DNA of 64,000 nucleotides from Anadara kagoshimensis. Its lineage: Eukaryota; Mollusca; Bivalvia; Arcoida; Arcidae. Below are positions 37,155-51,369 of the stretch, piece after piece; position 1 is the first letter of the stretch; every line of letters starts with the position of its first letter. The position numbers and the translations under genes were made by a program. The notes under the pieces were generated by a model, which saw nothing but the letters and a program-made list of their open reading frames with translations, ran no database searches and was not told the origin of the DNA. The stretch lies in contig CM037869.1 of NCBI GenBank assembly GCA_021292105.1, positions 26,737,536 to 26,801,535 of the forward strand. The letters are read 5' to 3'.

Positions 37155-37660
37155 ATGGTCATATCTATGTCCAAACCACAATCCAAAAGCAATGTAAAAA
37201 CTTGGAAGCTGGCAAATTAGATAAAACACGTAAAGTTTCGCTACGGAAGTGAACCCGGGTGCTCCGGCAGAGTAAGCACCTCCGTTTAGCCAGCTACACC
37301 CACCACGTGCAGGGGCGGATACAGGATTTTTGAAAGGGGGGGGGGGGGGGTTGAAACTATCCAGGATTTTTTTAAAGGGGGGGTTGAGATCTATACAGGA
37401 TTTTTTAAAGGGAGGGGCGAGAATTATATCAATGCTAGATGCGAGCGCCGAAGGCGCGAGCTTCCAGAGACGATGGGTCTAGGGCAGAGCCCCGATGGGG
37501 CCAAGAAAATAATTTTAATCAGTTAATATCTCACTCTTCTCTCTCTTTAAATTTTTCAAAGGGGGGGTTGCAACCCCCGCAACCCCTCCCCTAAATCCGC
37601 CACTGACGTGTGTAATAAAACTTAGGAATAAAAGCAATCTGACCGGTTGATTATATAAAG
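37155..37660 (-). repeat. R1 repeat split by a MITE
   Basis: Reverse R1 core from ATGTCCAAACCACAATCC to CAGCTACACCCACCACGTG, broken at its CACGTG by the element at 37310-37605 and resuming with TGTAATAAAACTTAGGAA. Undisturbed copies read CACGTGTGCAATCAAAA at this point. Confidence 0.75.
37310..37605. mobile_element. MITE, CAGGGGCGGATACAGG ends, 5-bp target duplication
   Basis: 296 bases from CAGGGGCGGATACAGG to CCTAAATCCGCCACTG, flanked by ACGTG at 37305-37309 and 37606-37610. Internal G tracts and the palindromic word GCGAGCGCCGAAGGCGCGAG. Same family type as 36205-36401. No coding potential. Confidence 0.85.
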
Positions 37661-38724
37661 GTAAAGCTATGGACAATGACTGTCTGGAATACAGAGGCCA
37701 GATTCATTATTAAATTAAAAATGACCAATGATGTTATTTAAAGAAGTGCATTGGAATTAAAATGATTACGAAACACTATGTATACAAATGTATCCGGTAA
37801 AGGTTAGAACCAGCACCCAATGGAAGTCGAACAAGGAGCAGCCACTAAGTAGTCCCATATACGTCATTGTGACGTCACTAGTTTATGGTCTGGTCCGTTG
37901 TGGTTTACGACCGAAATATGGCCTAATCAGTGTTTGTACATGGTTTCCAGGCCAGAGGAATCACGGTACAAGGACCTTTGTGGACATTGCTCACCTGTCT
38001 GTTGCGATCAAGTCGTGAAAATTGATGTTAGCAATCCTAATTTTAGTTGTTATGTTTCAAATACATGTAGCACACTATAAAACCACAACTGTAAAAGAGT
38101 GAAATCTAATAGGTTTTGTTGGATAGAATATTGTTTCACTTATACTGTCGAAGGTGGCCAGTTTTAGAAAGGCGGGAAAACCGAAGTACATGTGTTCGAT
38201 GAAAAAATAAGTCGTAGATTGATAAGACACGGATAAACATATTAAATCTGCTTATCTGACATGTTTTGGTTTGGGGCAACTGCGAGATAAAAAGTAGGGT
38301 AAAAGTAATGGTAGAAAGTTTGTTGCAAGGACAATTACCTTTTAATGCTTTTTGGTTAGAGGCAACTGTCATCAAACTAGTAAGTAAGCTCTTGTAATTT
38401 TAACATTTATTTTTTTTAATCCCAATACCTGCTTACCATTGTGATGATATTAAAGGGTCTTAATTGGAGACAACTGACGTAAAACGGGGATAAGGGTTGA
38501 ACTCTTAAACTCATTCTCTCGCATTTCCTATTGTCAGGACATTAACCTGCTTTTGCTCAGACAGGAATTTGTTTCAACTAGGTTAAAGCATGAAAATCCA
38601 TGCACTACCAGGTTACAATTAGCAAATACAATGTATTGGCTTTATAATCTGGCGTGAGTGGACAATAACCTTTATACCTTAATTATACAACTTTTAAAAT
38701 AATTCAAACGGTGTACCAAGAGAG

Positions 38725-38911
38725 TACAGTCAAACTTGTCTTAAAGGTCACCTCTATATAAGAGACACCTGCTTATAATAAAGATCAGAAAAATTGTATC
38801 ACAATTGTTCTATATTAATATTATTTGAATCTGTATATAAAGGTCACCTGTCCGTAAAGGCCACCTTTACTGGTTCCCTTGGGTGGCCTTTATAGACAGG
38901 TTTGACTAATA
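38725..38911. mobile_element. MITE with CAGTCAAACTTG ends
   Basis: Begins TACAGTCAAACTTGTCTTAA and ends AGACAGGTTTGACTAATA. Internal GGTCACCT/AGGTGACC-type words repeat in inverted order. Sister of 24731-24921. Confidence 0.7.
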
Positions 38912-39754
38912 CAAATTTTTGTTTCCTATAGAAACATTTCGCTATGATGATTGGTTCTCCTTGGAAATATTTCACCTGTGGCGATTTAAAATCCCTTTTG
39001 GAAACATATGATGGTTGCACCCTTTTGTAAACATTATGCCTATGATTGCTGGTTGCTTTTGGAAAGTTTCGCATCCATGATGCTGATCACTTTTGAAACA
39101 TTTCGCTTAATACGATATTTTTGGGGTTTCATATGCAAGTCATGTTCATACCATTTATATTGAGATGACAGCAGAAATTAAGATCTTTGTAATTTATGTA
39201 TGTTAATGTGCAGTTAAACATGGAGTGAATTATATATTTTTATGTACCAGTCTAGAAAGGTTCTTTTTATCCAGGTGGTCTGTTCTGGTAGTGTTGGAAA
39301 TACTCGTAAGTCACTCTCTGATAGTTTTAACATTCTCTATTATGGTATATAGGAGACTATTGGAAAAAATTACTACCACCAGTAGTCCTTTCCAAAAGTT
39401 ACCAGTCTTGGAATCTCAAGCTGGCTGTAATTCCTGGTGGTTGTAAATGGAATACTGCGAAAAAATCACAAATTTTAGCAACTTAACTGACAAACGTTCC
39501 AAACACTAGAATATAGGAATTAACAGGATTTGAACCTAGGCAATGAGAGCCACTAAGATTTTCTTCGGTCCACTTGGCCACAGTGATCAGTTAAAGTCTC
39601 TACAGTACACTAAATATGGTGACATAAAAGTCTGATAAAGAAGACCAAGATAGATTTAAGAAATGACATTCTAATCATGGTACTTCAAGGGGTAATACAA
39701 GATAGTGTGGCGCATGCCAAATTCGATGAAGGGGGAATTGGGGTTTTATATCCT

Positions 39755-40048
39755 AGACTGTATCAAGATATAACCAGCTATAGGTGAAGTGGCACTAATT
39801 TTGAAATTAACAGAGGACTTGGTGGAATATACCAGGATGGTTCTTTAAGGTGTTATACCTGTCATGATCCTGGGCATTGGTTATTCAGGTGTCTTCTGAA
39901 GAACCCTCTGACTTTCATTTCTAAATGTCCAGTGTTTGGCAAAAAAACACACTTCTTATTTTCAAGTCTTGGTCAGACTCAGTCGAGGTTTGATCTCTTA
40001 ACTTCCACATATAAAGCCAACACTCTACCAAGTGAACTACCATAGAGG
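39755..40048 (-). repeat. tRNA-derived SINE (family A), old copy
   Basis: Minus-strand head CACCTCTATGGTAGTTCACT and body words AAATGAAAGTCAGAGGGTTC and TATAGCTGGTTATATC are clear but diverged. It lies just beyond the inferred AMOT poly(A) signal. Confidence 0.65.
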
Positions 40049-40149
40049 TGAACAGGTGAGAGCAGGTGTTTCTGAAACAGTTAACACCTCCTTCCTATTT
40101 TAAGTACAGTGCATTAAACTGAATAAGAACAAAAACTTGTGAGTTTACT

Positions 40150-43143
40150 TAAATATAAATTTGCATAGTTTATTGTTGATACAATGTTGACATCTACATT
40201 ATAATATTTACACATGTTATAATTATCATCACAGACAGACAGACCAGCTGCTGGTGGTGGTAGTATTGGCACTTTTATGTAGAAAAATATTTATACTTCA
40301 TTCCAAATAAATAGCATCCAACTTACTCATGTATACAAACTTCTCCAATCTCTCACACATACATAAAATTGAAATTATGCATACTTTTGTAGGTTGCTTG
40401 GCAACTACTTTAACCATTGACAACCATAACAACAATATTAACTGGATACAAGTGGCAGTGGATTATACAACTCTTAACAATATAACAAACAAAACACGAA
40501 GACCCCTCAAATATTCTGAGTCAAAAGGCGACAGCGACCCTTCAAACATTCTGAATCAAAAAGGCCACAAAGACCTTTAAAATAGTCAAAAGGTCAATCT
40601 TCATAAAATTGTTCGTCAATCTGATAAAACAGAAAAAAATTAGTTTTTTCTCCTCATAAAAATTGTCAAATAAGTAATTATATATTTAACAGTTTTGTGT
40701 GAGAGGTATTTATTGGTAACACCCTAAAATTGATTTTATGAATTAAGATTCCAAACAGTAAGCAAGACATCAATCGATCATAATCTGTCGATATACTGGC
40801 TAATTTTTTCCGGATATTTTGGCACTAAATTTCAGTTCTTCTCTGGTGGGCTAACAAGATTAAATACAGCACTGACATTTATCATATGGAAATAATAGCC
40901 CTGTAGGCATGAATATAAAATCTGAACATTTCACAATTATTTATAGTAATGATGAAATTAACACATATATCAAACAAGGTACACATCCTTGTTACTAGTT
41001 ACAGTATATTTGTAACTTATATAGAAGTCACTCCTGGAAGATTATGGAACATAGCAATTTCAAAAACACAACAAACATAATATCAACAACATTTAACTTG
41101 CACTAAATGGGCTTGTTTGTTTAACATGTTGACCTTGGATCGTTAACTTTCCCCAATGGTCCAAACCCAAGATTCAACCCAGTAAGCCAGAAGAAATTAC
41201 TGGTCTAAGGCGGATTGACAGACTTTAACGTCTACACATGGCTTAATGACCAATGTGAGGACATGATTCTAGTCCATGGATAAAATCTTATGGCTTGGAC
41301 CAGAAATTCTTCAGCCCTGTTTAGACAAAAACCAATTTATATCCTAGATCCATAATGAACTAACCCATTCTGTTGCATATGGGTTATCCCATTCGTTCTA
41401 AAGGGTGGAAACAATTAATCAAAAAATAGTTTTTTATGTAATATCTAAACAACATTCCTTAATTTTAGTGATATAACTCACATTTTGCAGTAGGACCTGC
41501 CTTTATAAGCACCAATATGGTTATAACAACACGATATATAATTATATAAATACAACTCATTATATTATCATAGTCTCAATATACAGTTCTCTTCACTAAT
41601 GCTACCTCCATACTCAATGTCAAAATAACTTCTAATGGTGAAATAAACCTTCATGGAGAATGTTCTAATAATTCAAGTAACAGTACTTTAAGTTTTTTTA
41701 TTGATATTTAAAAGATTTTACTGTTTACAAATCAAAATAAATAATTTTCCCCTCAAAGCAAGTGTTATAAATATATTTTTAATATTGATCCCAAAAATTT
41801 TGTTCTGTCAAAACAAATTTGTTAATCTTTGAATAACTATATATCTATATTTTAAGTACCATTACAGAAAATCCATAGTGGTAGGCTAAAGGACTATATT
41901 TTCACAAATACTGAAAATTAGGCTACCAATTTTTTTTTAAATTGTGGAAACATAGCTATAGGTGAAAGATATTTAAATTACATATATTCTGTTGCTCACC
42001 GAGTCATCGTAAAATTAATTCATATTTACATTATTGTTAATAATAATTTAGAATTCCACTTTTTGACTACTTAGATATTTTATAGTTATTGAATTATTAG
42101 AACATGTACATTCTTTTCATTTCACTATCCACTATGCCAGGTTAAAAGTAAAAATTCACCTTACAACACATTCATTAATAAACTGTCACAAATGTTGACA
42201 ATCTCATATTAATTATCCTATGTTTTCAGTTTATAATCATCACGCTATAATTTCATATCCTCTTTATACACCCACACATTTCATCCTAAGTAATGAAAGA
42301 CTTTGGTGACCCTCATTTCGCCGTGATACATTATTATTCAGTCAAATTAATTTTCTCCACATGTACCATAAACGTCAATTTTAGACACCTGACAAAAACA
42401 TTCTTTATTTTCATAGTAAATTTTGTACAAAAATGTATGTCCACCCAAATCGTAAAAAATAAAAATAAGAACTTTCCAATTAAATTATCCATATGTTGGA
42501 CTTTTTAAAAAAATGAATTTTATATAAAATAGAAGCACACTTGACAAACAAAAAATGATTTTTTTTTCAAAACTTACAAATATTTTGGAATTAAAACATA
42601 CATGTAATAGCATTTTGTAAAAATCTGAAAACAGGGTTTATCATGTTTTAATTATGTGTTTTTAATGATTTTAGCTGAAAAAATTCTAGTTTCACATTGT
42701 TTTGGTAATCAATGGTTTAGGAATGTTTCATATGTATATTATTCACCTAAAAATATTATTTTTGACGAAAGCGAAAAATGTCGGGGAAATTTCATTATCA
42801 GATGCCTCTAACAAGTTTATCATAATTCTCTGTGACATCCATTCCACTGGTCGAAAAATTTCAACTTCTACAATCTTAAACACCTTCTTTCAGAATTCCA
42901 AGCATTTCTAGAAACTGAATTCCTGAAAAGTCAAGGTCATGTAGATTCTTGCATGGTATTTATCAGCTTATGGAGTATAATCAGCTGTGCGAAACTTCAG
43001 CACCACACGCTTCAGGCTTGTTAGATGGAAAGCTAATTGCAAGAGTCACTCTACTGGAAACTGACCAATTAGATCTATTGATCTGTATCAGATGGGAAAT
43101 TGGTACCCATGGTAACAAGAAGAAACATGGCTGCCTCTTCTCC
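40150..43143 (-). other. Probable 3' UTR of the angiomotin gene
   Basis: About 3 kb of AT-rich, repeat-poor sequence follows the AMOT stop codon and runs to a minus-strand AATAAA at 40174-40169. No open frame has recognised similarity. The lack of SINEs and MITEs, unlike the neighbouring introns, supports transcribed, constrained DNA. UTR status is inferred. Confidence 0.5.
40169..40174 (-). terminator. Candidate poly(A) signal of AMOT
   Basis: AATAAA on the minus strand followed by a T/G-containing stretch; the repeat-rich intergenic sequence starts directly beyond it. Confidence 0.45.
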
Positions 43144-46100
43144 TCACACTTGCCATATCTTGCTTCCCCCTTCTTCATCTGAAGAAGAAGAATGGTCTTT
43201 ACTCTGTAAAAAGAAAGGAGAAATCGTTAAAGAAACATTAAATGTAAGAGACAGGTTAACATTTTTATAACTTTTATAAAACATATTGACAAGTTTAAAT
43301 GAACACAACCAAAACTTAAACCCAGGATTATCTAACTAACGTTTGTGCGGAATACTTATTTCCAATGGATATGGAATAGCATATGATTATGTTTTTCCCC
43401 CAAAGACGACTTTATTCCAGGAATTGCAATGCTAATGTTTTCCAAAATATTCCACACAAACGTTAAGGGGTATTAATCACGTGGTACAGCAGATAACCCC
43501 ATTGATATCCCTTAATGTTGTGCAGAAAAATGATTTCCGTTGGACATGTCAGTCCAAGTTTCCCCCATAAAAATGATGTTATTCCAGAAATTTGCAACAA
43601 AACATTTTCTGAAACAGCATTAAGGGATTTTGATCATGTAGTACAGTGACAATTCCCTTGATTTTAATATGAGGCAATGTAGTAAGATATCTACCTCTGT
43701 TTGTAGCATTCTGAACTTCTCCATCAGATCTCCATCCATAGATACGTTACTACTTCCTGTCTCTAAGCAACTGGTACTTCCTGTTAAAATAAAACAATTC
43801 AAATCATAAATTCTGCTCATTAAATACTTTACATTTTTATCAATCAATGAAGTGAAACAATGGAAATTTGAAATTCATGGTGGTGATTGTCTATTGTGTT
43901 GCATGAAATACAGAAGCTATTGTAATATTAATTAATATACTGGCAATAAAATTCATCAAAAGTCTTCATGTTGATTAATGCTGATTAAAGTTATTTCAAA
44001 TATTTTTTAAGAAAAACTAATTGCAGGTGTAAAAAGAAATCTTATGTGTTTACATAATTTCTTAAAAAATATCATAAAGGCTTATTATTGAAAAAAAAAA
44101 CCAAAATGTTTTATATGTAAATTCTCATAAAACCAAACTAACAAATTACAAAATAGAGCTTATTTATTTATTTTTTTAAATAGCAACAATTTGAGTGTTA
44201 TAAAAAAAAGAATCTTAAAAGCATAATTCACATAAGAATGAATATATCAAAGAACATCAAAAAAAACAAAAAAAAAACAAAACAAAACAAATTTTTTCTT
44301 GCCTTAAGAAAACTTAAGTTGAATTTGAAGAATTTTAATAGGCATATTTCAGATAATAACAACAAACCAATTATTTAATACATCAAGATTTAATGTTTAT
44401 TTTTTGTTTATAAATTTAGTTTTTTATGAAAACAATTATTGAAATATAAAGAATTTTAATGGACACATCATGCATATTTCACATAAATAACAAATTTCAG
44501 TTTCATTTTTCCCCCCAGTTTTTATGAAACAGCGAAGATTAAATATGAATGATTTAGAGTTTATTTTGGTTTATTTTTGCCATGCCTGAGGACAATTTTT
44601 ACAAATAAATTTGTTATCAGTAAATACTTGGTTTTTTTATCTGCTTCATGCTGGAGTGATTAAGAGAGATCAAACAAATAATTTTACCCATATATGTCAA
44701 CATGACTAATCACGTTAACAGACAAGACATTCCAGCTCGTGATCGTTCAACCGTGACCGACTTTAAAATACCGTATGCCAAATAAGGTATGGAGTGACAG
44801 AAATGTAATTTGCAAGATAACTGGCACCTTAAACAATTATATGTAATATTACTAATCTCATTATATACAATTATTTATAGAATATATTGCCGATAAGTCA
44901 AAGTTAGTGTAACTAAATAGATATAAAAAGATGAATTAAAGGGTTCTCATAATTATATAATAGAGATAAAATGTAACTGAAAAGTTTCACAGACTTTTAT
45001 GACCTAGGTAAAACCTTTTTTCATATGTGGTTGAATATGGAAAAGATGAAATAAAGGGTTTTCTATAATCAAATCAAAGAATCAATATTTGACTGAAAAG
45101 TTTCATCGTCTTTTATGACCCATATGAAATTTAATCCCTTTCTCATTTGTGGTTAAATGGGCAAAAGATCAATTAAGGATTTTCATTACGAAATCACAGA
45201 GTCAAAATATGACTGTAAAATTTCAGATTTTTTTTTATGGCCCATAAAAAAACTTTATCATGTGCAGTGAGATGCCATGCTTAGCCACTTCACCTCTGAC
45301 ATAAGAACTGAACTATTGTTGGAATAAAGTTTGTAAAGTTACAACCATAGACTAGTTAGTTCAAAACTAGGCCTTCAATTAGGCTGTGTTTTTTTTGGCA
45401 ATAGCAATGATACAGAAGACAGGGTATGATAATAGCTCTGTTGTATTAAATGCAGGGAAACTGAAATTATTAGGTCATTTTATGAAGATTTCCCATTCGC
45501 TCAGGATTCAGTTAAAACTGGTTTAAAGGTTTCAAATTTACTTGGGATTCAGTTGTCAGTTTTCACTGTACAATTTTTAAAATTAAATAATGCCTCACCT
45601 GTTTTGATGTGTTTGATTGCACAACTAGAACTTGACTGATGTGGAAGTGTTGCTGATGATGATATATAGGACGGATGTGGTGAATGGAGTGGTGATCTAT
45701 ACAATGTATGAACACTACTGCTTCGTGTCATAGAAGACCGCTGAAACACTCGGATCATTGCGTCCTTCTCTGCTATCTGAGTTTCTAAAGACCGCACTCT
45801 ACAAAGATAATAATAGAATAATGACATTTTTATACAGTTTTTTTGTAACATTTTAGTGTTATCTGTTTTGTATAACTTAAAATTAAAGGAATTTTCTCTA
45901 AAAATCACAATCCCAAAAGCAAAATTTGAAAACTGGCAAATTAAATTAAATACATGAAAGTAATTTTGCTATAAAATACTTTGAGTCTATGAGAATTAAA
46001 ACAAGTTATTTCAATGAACTAGATTTAAAAGTTGGCGTAAATGTTCACATAATTGTTGAATGTACACATCAAATAGTTACCAAAGTCTTGTCTCCCAACA

Positions 46101-49100
46101 TTTAACCACACCCTGTTAAAAATACACTGTAGCTCTCTCATTTTCCATAAAGAACAAAGACTAACTTTTCGCCATTTCAATTGTTTTTTTCCAAAAACAG
46201 AATTTTCACATTAGACAATAATGCAGACTCTTAACACTAAAGCTGTTATATAGGCTCTTTTGTGTTCAATAAAAGAAAGCTAGAAATTTATGATAAAGAT
46301 AAAATGACAATTCTTACTTTGTTTCTAATTCTGTGACTTTTTTGTTAGCTTCAAACGATTCAGCCATATATTTTAATTTTTCTGTTTTCAATTCATCTAA
46401 GACCTTCTCAGCACTTAGTGAACAGCTATCATGAACACAAGATTTGCTAAAAAAATAAAAATATATAAAAGTTTATGCAAAGTCTTCTCATGTATATTTC
46501 TATAAAGGTCAGGGAAATTATTTACATAAATTATTGTATCTAACATTTTGTCCATTGCTAGTAGCCAAAATTGCCATTGGCTACTTAATTCTAAACAATT
46601 CTTACGAAAAATACTTTAAAATGGACTATATATATATATATATTGCCACACAGTAAAGCTGACATTTTTCTTTTTATAGTAAACTACATGTATTTTAAAA
46701 CAGTAACCTTGCCTGTTTCAGATATAATCTATCATTGACCAGACTCAGAAAAATGTCTTGAACTTTTCTGTTTTTTTCCAGATATGCAAGAAATAAAAAG
46801 TGTGGCAGTTTTTTTTTTACAAATATATATATAACTAGATTTATCAACAATAAGAGATATGTATCTTTAGAGAAAAAGTTGACTGTATGTGACAGTTTTT
46901 TTACAAACATAATTTAATATACCTAGATAGTTGATTTATTGACAACAACTTTTATTTGTTTGACTGTGGTTAAAGGGACAAAACACAACGGTCAAAACAC
47001 CTATTTATCTTGTCAGAGATGTTAGACTGTGTGTGGTCTAGGGTCTACGTGCTAAGTGGGCATATCCAATATACGTCTTTTTCGTTTGTAGTTTCTATCA
47101 AATATGTTCATTTATCATGTTACTCAAAATCAGCATTTATCTAAATATATCTCAGTCCCCCTTCCCCAGCATTAATTTCATTTCATTAATCAAAATAAAA
47201 ATCCACTAAATATATCTCCTGTTTGCCCCCGCCCCTTTCGATTTCTAAGATCATACCTTTGATTTTGAGGATCTTGCTGCGACAAACATCTCATGGCATT
47301 TTCTAGGTATTTTTGTTCCCACTATAATTGACAAAAACAAAATGTTAGTGATTTTTTACTTAAATAAAATGTACTTGATTTTGCATAAGAAATTCATAAT
47401 TAAACTGTGACTTGACTGGGAGATAAAACACTAATACTCCACTACACTCATCAAGAAGGCCTTACAATCACATATCGGTACACAACAAAAAAATACCACT
47501 TGAAAATACACAGTAAAAGCTGATATCATCACTCATGCCAAAAGTATAATGTCTTCTTTGTGCAAGCTTAAATATTGCTGTAGATTGGTTACTATTGCGA
47601 TGACAGCAACTTGTACAATGAAGTTTTAAACTGCAAATTGATTTTAAATTGATGCATGTTTTGAAAGCCAAAAATGAAATAATAATGTCGGTATAATTTA
47701 ATTATATTCACCTTAACTGCGACTGTTTGTAGCTGTAAAATTTTAGCTTCTTTTTCATTAAGAAGTCGCTGTAACGAGTGAATGTTGATAACGTCAGATA
47801 TATTACTGGTTCCTGTACAGCTCAGTTCTTCCTGTGATGAGTCTGTCGACTGATGTTGAGATTTCATGGTTTCCACTTCTTTTTCCAGTCTGGAACGTAA
47901 CTGTTTTTCCATCTGTTCGCGTTTTTCACATGCGACTTGTAATGAAGAAAATGCTTTCTGTAACTGATCTAATCTCTCCATTTGTACTTGTTTCTTACAA
48001 CACTAAAAAACAAAAAATGTATACCATTAAAAACAATTTAAGACCCAACATTGTGAATATTACTAATTTTAGCAAAATTTCAATGAAATACCAATAAGGG
48101 CCTACAGGGAAATTGGCACCAAGATAACAGAAAAGAACCAAAACAGATTGGGACTATTGAATACACTTTGGGTCTGGAACTGCTGGCCAAAGTTGGGTAT
48201 TAAAATAACTTCTATAAGACAGGTGATTTTTATTAAGAGCTTTTAACATGAATTAAATCTTTTTCTTTTCCATTTTTACATATTTATCTCCTTTTAATAA
48301 AATCAAGAAAAGTGACCCATATATATAAATAAGTATAACACTCAAATACAAATATTCACACCATGTCACGCTTTTTTGTTGCAACCACCCTTATTTTTTA
48401 AATAAACTCGTAACGATTGCCATCAGATTGTAAATGACCTATAATGTTTTAATGCTACTAACCTCTTTCTCCAGTCTGACTACATTAGCCTGGGCATTAG
48501 TTAAAGCACTATCTAATATATCTATACGATTTTGTAGTTCCTGTATTGTTGCTCTTTGTGTTATTATTTCTAAATCCTGTCGCTCTTTTATTGCCTGCAT
48601 TTCTCTGTCTGTGAAAATGAAATAAATAACATTGTAAAGTAATTCATTCATGGACTGCACATTTGGACATAAGACTGTCATCAGCCAACAAATTAAAATT
48701 TGAGGAGCACATTTTAAAATGGATACCTGTACTTCAAAGAGACAATCAGGTAACAACTTGTAGAAATATGGAAACCATGTTTTGATTTTTTTTTTTTTTT
48801 TTTTTTTGGAGATTCATATCCAAGTCAAAATTCTTTCAATTATATCCAGGTAGTCAGTTCAGGAATAGTGGTTTTTTACACTCAACTATTTATGAGACTT
48901 GGGCCTCTAAAGCTGAGTGGTCAGAAGTAAGCACTTACAGACCACAATTTCTCATCATCTATGTTTAATTAGAGAAATCAAAAGTTTTGATGTAACCTAA
49001 CCAAGCTTTAAACAACTGGACATGGAAAGTAATTTGTTGGTACAATATAAAACATTATACAATCTGTACTTACTATGAGACAATAAATGTTTATATATTT

Positions 49101-51321
49101 CTGATTTTTGTGTCTCAGATTTAGAGCTAAACTCAGATACATCTGGTGTCAGATCTGCCTTTAATCCTGCTTCATTACTTATACATTCTGAAAAATAAAT
49201 AAATTAAAACCATTTAAAATTTTATTAAAATTAAATTTTTTGTATTCAACAAATAAAATACGGTACGTGATATTTATTTTTCTAATACTTGTGAAATTTT
49301 ACCAAAGAAATTGTAACAGTCTGAGTAGCCAAGTTGGTAGAACATCCGTGTATAGTGCAAGGGGTCCCGGGTTAAATCCCTGGTTCGAGCCTATATTTTT
49401 TCTCCTTCCTGTTACAAAATATGTACCTGGTAGTGAGAGGTACTACCGGTAGTCAGTTTATTTCTACCTGAAAAGTACGAGACAGACACCTTTCATATGT
49501 ATATATAACAACACAGGAAAACATGTTTATTTTTTTCGAAACAAGAACAGTTCTGCATACCTATGAAGTGGGTTTAATATCTATAATAGTTATATAACTG
49601 TTGGTTTTATCTTTTTACTAACTGACCCTGCATGTGGCATTTTAATTTAAAAGAAGAAATCCAGCAGTGTTAACATAAACAACAATAACAACATTACCGA
49701 TATATTCTCCATAACCTTACAGTACTTTATATTGACAGTTGTCACTTGATCAGTGTATTAACTATTGTGAAGTACACTTCATTCATAGAAATATTTAATT
49801 CAGCTGGCACACTAGGAATCTGTGACAGCTGTAGGTAGTACACCTGATTGACATTATACACATTTTGTTTACAAATAAATAATTTATATCTCAGAGTGCA
49901 CCACATGAACTTGTTTATAGACTATACCTTAAGTTAAATATCACATGTGCACATACAAGATAATTTATTTCATTTTTGTATTTTTATTAAATTACGATAA
50001 ATATATAATTTTATTGTATAATTATGTTTAATATATCATTTATTTTTAATAAATAATATGCCACATTCTAGCAAAATATTCCATTAATAACGCTAAAAAC
50101 ATAACAAATGCTACTTCACATGACCTCCAACTTTATATCTAACTTGATTTTGCTGAAAGTAAACTTGGCATTTTGAGTTGAGAGTTGAGGTGGGAGATGA
50201 GTTAAGATTTGAAGTAAGAGTTGAGTTGAGAGTTGAGGAGGGAGATGAGTTGGAGTTTAAGTGAGAGTTGAGTTGAGGAGAAATGAGGTGAGTTGGTGAA
50301 TGATTAAGCGACTAGCTGACTAACTCTTAGGTGGCAGTTTAATACTAAATATATTCAGTTATTTACCTTTTAGCTGTTTATTTTCTGAAGATAATTTTTT
50401 GACCTCCTCTTCTAACTTTTTCTTCATCAGAGATTCTAATCTTTCACGTTTTTTGGAAGATTTAACTAGAGATTCATAAGCATCATGTACCTTCTGTATC
50501 TCCAATTCGAACTAAAATACGAAATTCAAAAATATTAAAACATTAAAATAAAATCTTTACAAAAAGCTGAATGATGTTTTCATGCTCAGTCAATATTCTT
50601 TCACTTATATTGAGGTGACGGTCAGTTCTGAGATGGTGGAGGAAACTGAAATATCCAGACTGACTAGAGAAAACCATTGACCTTTCTGGAAACATGAACT
50701 GATGAATAGTAAGTTTCCATCATTTTGCAACTGCTGAACACATACAAGACTTAAGATTTGAAACTCATAAACACCATCAGTAAAACATTTCAATTTTTTT
50801 ACGCTATTTTCATATAAAATTTCTGTATCAACAAAATTCAATTCCAAGTAAAATTTCTCATACAAATTCAAACAATAAATAAGAATTTATAGTCTAAAAT
50901 GTGAATATGATATTTACTTTTTGTAATTTGGAGACTTTTTTAGAGTAAGCACTAAGTTCATCTCTGAGTTTTTTATTTTCATCAGAGAGCATATCCACCA
51001 TTTTTGTTGCTCGTGCAGCTATATCAATATCTTCTAATCTGTTTGCTACTGGCGTACTGTAAGTAAGACACAAACACATTACAATTCTATAATCAAACAA
51101 ACCAACGCAAAACAAAATTTACTAGACAAGTTTCTATTCTTCATTGCCAAAGTCGCTATTGGCTATTAAAGTTTGAGAAATTCCTTCAATAAGCTACCCA
51201 TTTAGCAAGTTTGTGAAAACATTACAGCTCCAACAAAACAACAGAAAACAAAATTATCAGTTATGTTTCCATTTCTGATAGCCAAAATCGTCATTGGCTA
51301 CTAATTTCAGAGAAATTCTAT

Positions 51322-51369
<48 letters not shown>

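Larger units (their letters stand above)
37660..40140. other. Region between transposon cluster and AMOT 3' end
   Basis: No gene recognised. Contains a MITE (38725-38911), an inverted family-B SINE (39270-39595) and an old family-A SINE (39755-40048). Other open frames here are short and show no recognised protein similarity. Confidence 0.5.
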
